A DNA stretch of 64,000 bases, taken from assembly GCF_040115645.1 (NCBI RefSeq), contig NW_027096036.1, positions 558,001 to 622,000 of the forward strand, in the 5' to 3' direction. This document shows positions 56,637 to 64,000 of the stretch, one piece after another; position 1 is the first letter of the stretch; each line of letters opens with the position of its first letter. The notes beneath the pieces are model-generated. The model was given only the letters and a program-made list of their open reading frames with translations. It was not told where the DNA came from and searched no databases. The position numbers were made by a program, and so were the translations under genes. This DNA comes from Euwallacea fornicatus. Lineage: Eukaryota; Arthropoda; Insecta; Coleoptera; Curculionidae.

Positions 56637-58044
56637 TCTTGTTGAACTTCCAAGAAAAATAGTACTTTAAGTGCACAAACACACAACTTGTGTGACTTTT
56701 CAAACTTTGAAGCTCGATAACATCGGCAAATGAGCACCAAATTTGTTAAACAGAGTGTCTAATTAATCAGCTCGACGAGATTTTGAAGATATCACAACAC
56801 ATCAGAATTGCATCTTGTTGAACTTCCAAGAAAAATAGTACTTTATGTGCTCAAACACAAAACTTGTGTGACTTTTCAAATTTTGAAACTCGATAACTTC
56901 GGCAAATGAGGACCAAATTTGTTAAACAAAGTGTCAAATTAATCAGCTCGACGAGATCTTTAACATGACACAACACATCAGAATTGTATCTTGTTGAACT
57001 TCCAAGAAAAATAGTACTTTACGTGCTCAAACACACAACTTGTGTGACTTTTCAAATTTTGAAGCTCGATAACTTCGGCAAATAAGGACCAAATTTGTTA
57101 AACAGAGTGTCAAATTAATCAGCTCGACGAGATCTTTAACATGACGCAACACATCAGAATTGCATCTTGTTGAACTTCCAAGAAAAATAGTACTTTATGT
57201 GCTCAAACACACAACTTGTGTGACTTTTCAAACTTTGAAGCTCGATAACATCGGCAAATGAGCACCAAATTTGTTAAACAGAGTGTCTAATTAATCAGCT
57301 CGACGAGATTTTGAAGATGTCACAACACATCAGAATTGCATCTTGTTGAACTTCCAAGAAAAATAGTACTTTATGTGCTCAAACACACAACCTGTGTGAC
57401 TTTTCAAACTTTGAAGCTCGATAACATCGGCAAATGAGCACCAAATTTGTTAAACAGAGTGTCTAATTAATCAGCTCGACGAGATTTTGAAGATGTCACA
57501 ACACATCAGAATTGTATCTTGTTGAACTTCCAAGAAAAATAGTACTTTATGTGCTCAAACACACAACTTGTGTGACTTTTCAAACTTTGAAGCTCGATAA
57601 CATCGGCAAATGAGCACCAAATTTGTTAAACAGAGTGTCTAATTAATCAGCTCGACGAGATTTTGAAGATGTCACAACACATCAGAATTGTATCTTGTTG
57701 AACTTCCAAGAAAAATAGTACTTTATGTGCTCAAACACACAACTTGTGTGACTTTTCAAACTTTGAAGCTCGATAACATCGGCAAATGATGACCAAATTT
57801 GTTAAACAAAGTGTCAAATTAATCAGCTCGACGAGATCTTTAACATGACCCAACACATCATCATTGCATCTTGTTGAACTTCCAAGAAAAATAGTACTTT
57901 ATGTGCTCAAACACACAACTTGTGTGACTTTTCAAACTTTGAAGCTCGATAACATCGGCAAATGAGGACCAAATTTGTTAAACAGAGTGTCAAATTAATC
58001 AGCTCGACGAGATCTTTAACATGACCCAACACATCATGATTGCA
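56637..58044. repeat. 8-monomer HOR unit A-H
   Basis: Same eight monomers in order: A 56,637 to H 57,869. It corresponds to 51,361-52,768 within the 5,276-bp-offset duplication. Confidence 0.92.
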
Positions 58045-59452
58045 TCTTGTTGAACTTCCAAGAAAAATAGTACTTTAAGTGCACAAACACACAACTTGTG
58101 TGACTTTTCAAACTTTGAAGCTCGATAACATCGGCAAATGAGCACCAAATTTGTTAAACAGAGTGTCTAATTAATCAGCTCGACGAGATTTTGAAGATAT
58201 CACAACACATCAGAATTGCATCTTGTTGAACTTCCAAGAAAAATAGTACTTTATGTGCTCAAACACAAAACTTGTGTGACTTTTCAAATTTTGAAACTCG
58301 ATAACTTCGGCAAATGAGGACCAAATTTGTTAAACAAAGTGTCAAATTAATCAGCTCGACGAGATCTTTAACATGACACAACACATCAGAATTGTATCTT
58401 GTTGAACTTCCAAGAAAAATAGTACTTTACGTGCTCAAACACACAACTTGTGTGACTTTTCAAATTTTGAAGCTCGATAACTTCGGCAAATAAGGACCAA
58501 ATTTGTTAAACAGAGTGTCAAATTAATCAGCTCGACGAGATCTTTAACATGACGCAACACATCAGAATTGCATCTTGTTGAACTTCCAAGAAAAATAGTA
58601 CTTTATGTGCTCAAACACACAACTTGTGTGACTTTTCAAACTTTGAAGCTCGATAACATCGGCAAATGAGCACCAAATTTGTTAAACAGAGTGTCTAATT
58701 AATCAGCTCGACGAGATTTTGAAGATGTCACAACACATCAGAATTGCATCTTGTTGAACTTCCAAGAAAAATAGTACTTTATGTGCTCAAACACACAACC
58801 TGTGTGACTTTTCAAACTTTGAAGCTCGATAACATCGGCAAATGAGCACCAAATTTGTTAAACAGAGTGTCTAATTAATCAGCTCGACGAGATTTTGAAG
58901 ATGTCACAACACATCAGAATTGTATCTTGTTGAACTTCCAAGAAAAATAGTACTTTATGTGCTCAAACACACAACTTGTGTGACTTTTCAAACTTTGAAG
59001 CTCGATAACATCGGCAAATGAGCACCAAATTTGTTAAACAGAGTGTCTAATTAATCAGCTCGACGAGATTTTGAAGATGTCACAACACATCAGAATTGTA
59101 TCTTGTTGAACTTCCAAGAAAAATAGTACTTTATGTGCTCAAACACACAACTTGTGTGACTTTTCAAACTTTGAAGCTCGATAACATCGGCAAATGATGA
59201 CCAAATTTGTTAAACAAAGTGTCAAATTAATCAGCTCGACGAGATCTTTAACATGACCCAACACATCATCATTGCATCTTGTTGAACTTCCAAGAAAAAT
59301 AGTACTTTATGTGCTCAAACACACAACTTGTGTGACTTTTCAAACTTTGAAGCTCGATAACATCGGCAAATGAGGACCAAATTTGTTAAACAGAGTGTCA
59401 AATTAATCAGCTCGACGAGATCTTTAACATGACCCAACACATCATGATTGCA
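58045..59452. repeat. 8-monomer HOR unit A-H
   Basis: A 58,045 to H 59,277, corresponding to 52,769-54,176. Its D-H part is also the left edge of the 14,600-bp-offset duplication. Confidence 0.92.
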
Positions 59453-59804
59453 TCTTGTTGAACTTCCAAGAAAAATAGTACTTTAAGTGCACAAACACAC
59501 AACTTGTGTGACTTTTCAAACTTTGAAGCTCGATAACATCGGCAAATGAGCACCAAATTTGTTAAACAGAGTGTCTAATTAATCAGCTCGACGAGATTTT
59601 GAAGATATCACAACACATCAGAATTGCATCTTGTTGAACTTCCAAGAAAAATAGTACTTTATGTGCTCAAACACAAAACTTGTGTGACTTTTCAAATTTT
59701 GAAACTCGATAACTTCGGCAAATGAGCACCAAATTTGTTAAACAGAGTGTCTAATTAATCAGCTCGACGAGATTTTGAAGATATCACAACACATCAGAAT
59801 TGCA

Positions 59805-59976
59805 TCTTGTTGAACTTCCAAGAAAAATAGTACTTTATGTGCTCACACAACTTGTGTGACTTTTCAAACTTTGAAGCTCGATAACATCGGCAAATGATGA
59901 CCAAATTTGTTAAACAAAGTGTCAAATTAATCAGCTCGACGAGATCTTTAACATGACCCAACACATCATCATTGCA
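59805..59976. repeat. 172-bp S monomer 10
   Basis: Preceded by B2 and followed by an intact T at 59,977. This is the intact counterpart of the S/T chimera at 54,529. Confidence 0.92.
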
Positions 59977-60504
59977 TCTTGTTGAACTTCCAAGAAAAAT
60001 AGTACTTTAAGTGCTCAAACACACAACTTGTGTAACTTTTCAAACTTTGAAGCTCGATAACATCGGCAAATGAGCACCAAATTTGTTAAACAGAGTGTCT
60101 AATTAATCAGCTCGACGAGATTTTGAAGATATCACAATACATCAGAATTGCATCTTGTTGAACTTCCAAGAAAAATAGTACTTTATGTGCTCAAACACAA
60201 AACTTGTGTGACTTTTCAAATTTTGAAACTCGATAACTTCGGCAAATGAGGACCAAATTTGTTAAACAAAGTGTCAAATTAATCAGCTCGACGAGATCTT
60301 TAACATGACACAACACATCAGAATTGCATCTTGTTGAACTTCCAAGAAAAATAGTACTTTACGTGCTCAAACACACAACTTGTGTGACTTTTCAAATTTT
60401 GAAGCTCGATAACTTCGGCAAATGAGGACCAAATTTGTTAAACAGAGTGTCAAATTAATCAGCTCGACGAGATCTTTAACATGACGCAACACATCAGAAT
60501 TGCA

Positions 60505-62616
60505 TCTTGTTGAACTTCCAAGAAAAATAGTACTTTATGTGCTCAAACACACAACTTGTGTGACTTTTCAAACTTTGAAGCTCGATAACATCGGCAAATG
60601 AGGACCAAATTTGTTAAACAGAGTGTCAAATTAATCAGCTCGACGAGATCTTTAACATGACCCAACACATCATGATTGCATCTTGTTGAACTTCCAAGAA
60701 AAATAGTACTTTATGTGCTCAAACACACAACCTGTGTGACTTTTCAAACTTTGAAGCTCGATAACATCGGCAAATGAGCACCAAATTTGTTAAACAGAGT
60801 GTCTAATTAATCAGCTCGACGAGATTTTGAAGATATCACAACACATCAGAATTGCATCTTGTTGAACTTCCAAGAAAAATAGTACTTTATGTGCTCAAAC
60901 ACAAAACTTGTGTGACTTTTCAAATTTTGAAACTCGATAACTTCGGCAAATGAGGACCAAATTTGTTAAAAAAAGTGTCAAATTAATCAGCTCGACGAGA
61001 TTTTGAGGATGTCACAACACATCAGAATTGCATCTTGTTGAACTTCCAAGAAAAATAGTACTTTATGTGCTCAAACACGCAACTTTTTTGACTTTTCAAA
61101 ATTTGAAACTCGATAACTTCGGCAAATGAGGACCAAATTTGTTAAACAAAGTGTCAAATTAGTCACCTCAACGAGATTTTGAAGATGTCACAACACATCA
61201 GAATTGCATCTTGTTGAACTTCCAAGAAAAATAGTACTTTATGTGCTCAAACACCCAACTTGTGTGACTTTTCAAACTTTGAAGCTCGATAACATCGGCA
61301 AATGAGGACCAAATTTGTTAAACAGAGTGTCTAATTAATCAGCTCGACGAGATTTTGAAGATATCACAACACATCAGAATTGCATCTTGTTGAACTTCCA
61401 AGAAAAATAGTACTTTATGTGCTCAAACACAAAACTTGTGTGACTTTTCAAATTTTGAAACTCAATAACTTCGGCAAATGAGGACCAAATTTGTTAAAAA
61501 AAGTGTCAAATTAATCAGCTCGACGAGATTTTGAAGATGTCACAACACATCAGAATTGCATCTTGTTGAACTTCCAAGAAAAATAGTACTTTATGTGCTC
61601 AAACACGCAACTTTTTTGACTTTTCAAAATTTGAAACTCGATAACTTCGGCAAATGAGGACCAAATTTGTTAAACAAAGTGTCAAATTAGTCACCTCAAC
61701 GAGATTTTGAAGATGTCACAACACATCAGAATTGCATCTTGTTGAACTTCCAAGAAAAATAGTACTTTATGTGCTCAAACACACAACTTGTGTGACTTTT
61801 CAAACTTTGAGGCTCGATAACTTCGGCAAATGAGGACCAAATTTGTTAAACAAAGTGTCAAATTAATCAGCTCGACGAGATTTTGAAGATGTCACAACAC
61901 ATCAGAATTGAATCTTGTTGAACTTCCAAGAAAAATAGTACTTTATGTGCTCAAACACAAAACTTGTGTGACTTTTCAAATTTTGAAACTCGATAACTTC
62001 GGCAAATGAGGACCAAATTTGTTAAACAAAGTGTCAAATTAATCAGCTCGACGAGATTTTGAAGATGTCACAACACATCAGAATTGCATCTTGTTGAACT
62101 TCCAAGAAAAATAGTACTTTATGTGCTCAAACACGCAACTTTTTTGACTTTTCAAAATTTGAAACTCGATAACTTCGGCAAATGAGGACCAAATTTGTTA
62201 AACAAAGTGTCAAATTAGTCACCTCAACGAGATTTTGAAGATGTCACAACACATCAGAATTGCATCTTGTTGAACTTCCAAGAAAAATAGTACTTTATGT
62301 GCTCAAACACCTAACTTGTGTGACTTTTCAAACTTTGAAGCTCGATAACATCGGCAAATGAGTACCAAATTCCTTAAACAAAGTGTCAAATTAATCAGCT
62401 CGACGAGATCTTTAACATGACCCAACACATCATGATTGCATCTTGTTGAACTTCCAAGAAAAATAGTACTTTATGTGCTCAAACACACAACTTGTGTGAC
62501 TTTTCAAACTTTGAAGCTCGATAACATCGGCAAATGAGCACCAAATTTGTTAAACAGAGTGTCTAATTAATCAGCTCGACGAGATTTTGAAGATGTCACA
62601 ACACATCAGAATTGCA
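60505..62616. repeat. 12-monomer block, copy 3
   Basis: Offset 14,600 bp from copy 2 and part of the larger duplication 43,973-49,400 / 58,573-64,000. It has a private G to A at 61,464 (CTCAATAAC), a CpG-type transition. Confidence 0.85.
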
Positions 62617-63848
62617 TCTTGTTGAACTTCCAAGAAAAATAGTACTTTATGTGCTCAAACACACAACCTGTGTGACTTTTCAAACTTTGAAGCTCGATAA
62701 CATCGGCAAATGAGCACCAAATTTGTTAAACAGAGTGTCTAATTAATCAGCTCGACGAGATTTTGAAGATGTCACAACACATCAGAATTGCATCTTGTTG
62801 AACTTCCAAGAAAAATAGTACTTTATGTGCTCAAACACACAATTTGTGTGACTTTTCAAACTTTGAAGCTCGATAACTTCGGCAAATGAGTACCAAATTC
62901 CTTAAACAAAGTGTCAAATTAATCAGCTCGACGAGATTTTAAAAATGTCACAACACATCAGAATTGCATCTTGTTGAACTTCCAAGAAAAATAGTACTTT
63001 ACGTGCTCAAACACACAACTTGTGTGACTTTTCAAATTTTGAAGCTCGATAACTTCGGCAAATGAGGACCAAATTTGTTAAACAGAGTGTCAAATTAATC
63101 AGCTCGATGAGATCTTTAACATGACGCAACACATCAGAATTGCATCTTGTTGAACTTCCAAGAAAAATAGTACTTTACGTGCTCAAACACACAACTTGTG
63201 TGACTTTTCAAATTTTGAAGCTCGATAACTTCGGCAAATGAGGACCAAATTTGTTAAACAGAGTGTCAAATTAATCAGCTCGATGAGATCTTTAACATGA
63301 CGCAACACATCAGAATTGCATCTTGTTGAACTTCCAAGAAAAATAGTACTTTATGTGCTCAAACACACAACTTGTGTGACTTTTCAAACTTTGAAGCTCG
63401 ATAACTTCGGCAAATGTGGACCAAATTTGTTAAACAAAGTGTCAAATTAGTCACCTCAACGAGATTTTGAAGATGTCACAACACATCAGAATTGCATCTT
63501 GTTGAACTTCCAAGAAAAATAGTACTTTATGTGCTCAAACACACAACTTGTGTGACTTTTCAAATTTTGAAGCTCGATAACATCGGCAAATGAGGACCAA
63601 ATTTGTTAAACAGAGTGTCAAATTAATCAGCTCGACGAGATTTTGAAGATGTCACAACACATCAGAATTGCATCTTGTTGAACTTCCAAGAAAAATAGTA
63701 CTTTATGTGCTCAAACACACAACCTGTGTGACTTTTCAAACTTTGAAGCTCGATAACATCGGCAAATGAGCACCAAATTTGTTAAACAGAGTGTCTAATT
63801 AATCAGCTCGACGAGATTTTGAAGATATCACAACAAATCAGAATTGCA

Positions 63849-64000
63849 TCTTGTTGAACTTCCAAGAAAAATAGTACTTTATGTGCTCAAACACAAAACT
63901 TGTGTGACTTTTCAAATTTTGAAACTCGATAACTTCGGCAAATGAGGACCAAATTTGTTAAACAAAGTGTCAAATTAATCAGCTCGACGAGATCTTTAAC
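63849..64000. repeat. Partial monomer at the right edge (152 bp)
   Basis: B-type monomer (ACAAAAC, T-centred dyad 2, GAAACTCG, AAAGTG, GATCTTTAAC tail) cut by the window end at monomer position 152. The array continues beyond the window. Confidence 0.95.

Larger units (their letters stand above)
54877..59804. repeat. Near-identical 28-monomer segment, right copy
   Basis: Matches 49,601-54,528, including AATGGGCACC at 55,321-55,330. Its first monomer is a junction chimera: TTACGTG from C, then D sequence. It continues into S at 59,805, while the left copy continues into the S/T chimera at 54,529. Confidence 0.88.
1..64000. repeat. 176-bp tandem satellite array filling the window
   Basis: Head-to-tail copies of one 176-bp unit run from the first to the last base. 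With position 1 set at TCTTGTTGAAC, starts fall at 1, 177, 353, 529 and so on. After allowing for ten 172-bp copies, the last start (63,849) is exactly the 364th, so there are 363 full monomers and one partial. All copies face the same way, with no inversion, spacer or inserted element. The unit is not a multiple of three, so the reading frame rotates between copies and no long ORF is sustained. Known of the class: near-nucleosome-length arrays with HORs are typical of eukaryotic centromeric and pericentromeric heterochromatin. Inferred: this is such a satellite, possibly from a plant. I do not recognise the family and cannot name the host. Confidence 0.97.
58573..64000. repeat. About 5.4-kb duplication, right copy (runs off the window)
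   Basis: Same order as 43,973-49,400, including the rare CAACAAATC at 63,829-63,837. The match is still intact at the last base of the window, so the duplication extends beyond it. Differences I noticed are single bases (47,577 and 61,464). Confidence 0.88.

Noticed and set aside
1..64000. Open reading frames in the repeats
   Set aside because: A 176-bp unit rotates the frame at each copy, and each monomer has stop codons in its frames (for example TAG in AATAGTACT). Only short chance ORFs occur, and none has recognisable protein features.
1..64000. CRISPR array
   Set aside because: There are no short repeats alternating with unique spacers. The 176-bp unit is contiguous and every part of it repeats.
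1..64000. Long terminal repeats or an inserted transposon
   Set aside because: No copy is interrupted, no target-site duplication or unique internal sequence is present, and phase counting leaves no room for an insertion.
1..64000. Identity with the Arabidopsis 178-180-bp, rice 155-bp or soybean 91-92-bp centromere satellites
   Set aside because: The unit length is near only the Arabidopsis class, and the sequence I read does not resemble any of them beyond A+T-rich style. No database search was possible, so the family stays unnamed.
1..64000. Promoter-like TATA or ACTTTATGTG motif near monomer position 30
   Set aside because: A+T-rich motifs are expected by chance in this composition, and there is no downstream gene.
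1..64000. Telomeric or rDNA intergenic repeat
   Set aside because: There are no TTAGGG or TTTAGGG-type runs and no rRNA sequence anywhere in the window.
1..64000. Bacterial or phage origin
   Set aside because: A gene-free 64-kb head-to-tail array with HOR structure is not known in prokaryotes and is characteristic of eukaryotic satellite DNA.

Overview
The whole 64,000-base window is one uninterrupted tandem satellite array. I see no gene, RNA gene, transposon or unique sequence. The unit is 176 bp. Counting it through the window gives 363 complete monomers plus a 152-bp partial copy at the right edge, all in the same orientation. One frequent monomer form is about 36% G+C. The only net length change is a 4-bp deletion carried by ten monomers of 172 bp, and the phase arithmetic closes exactly at the end of the window. 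A near-nucleosome-length, A+T-rich, head-to-tail array with higher-order repeats (HORs) is typical of a eukaryotic centromeric or pericentromeric satellite. The style fits a plant, but I do not recognise the family, so taxon and chromosomal position are inference.

Layout. 1-13,376 is an irregular mosaic of many monomer variants with scattered block duplications (offsets of 24, 30, 21 and 46 monomers). 13,377-19,352 is two near-identical copies of a 17-monomer HOR (2,988 bp); its first eight monomers recur at 19,705-21,112 and 21,289-22,696. 22,697-27,440 is a transitional mosaic. 27,441-28,672 holds a local three-monomer (528-bp) periodicity. 28,673-33,596 is mosaic with one cycle of an 8-monomer HOR. 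33,597-39,404 and 49,601-59,452 are dominated by that 8-monomer HOR (1,408 bp, monomers A to H). 39,229-49,600 and 59,453-64,000 hold variant arrays containing the 172-bp monomer and blocks of older-looking variants.

Monomer names used below: A = AAGTGCAC near the start, TCTAATT and GATATC; B = AAAAC in the first dyad, T at position 69 and GAAACTCG; C = TTACGTG plus AATAAGG; D, E, F = GAGCACC with TCTAATT (E has AACCTGTG; E and F end in GTA); G = GATGACC with CATCATCATTG; H = GAGGACC with CATCATGATTG; B2 = B with GAGCACC and GATATC; C2 = C with AATGAGG; S = G minus 4 bp; T = monomer with TTGTGTAAC and CAATACATC. Monomer position 1 is the T of TCTTGTTGAAC.

How it works. Nothing here acts through a protein. 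The array looks shaped by unequal exchange and gene conversion: block duplications of 0.5-5.4 kb, chimeric monomers at junctions and rare shared point variants record the steps. Each monomer carries several short dyads. The most constant, TTCAAA-N-TTTGAA, survives three different central bases. The HOR pattern and the dyads are the features most worth following. I found no previously undescribed gene system.
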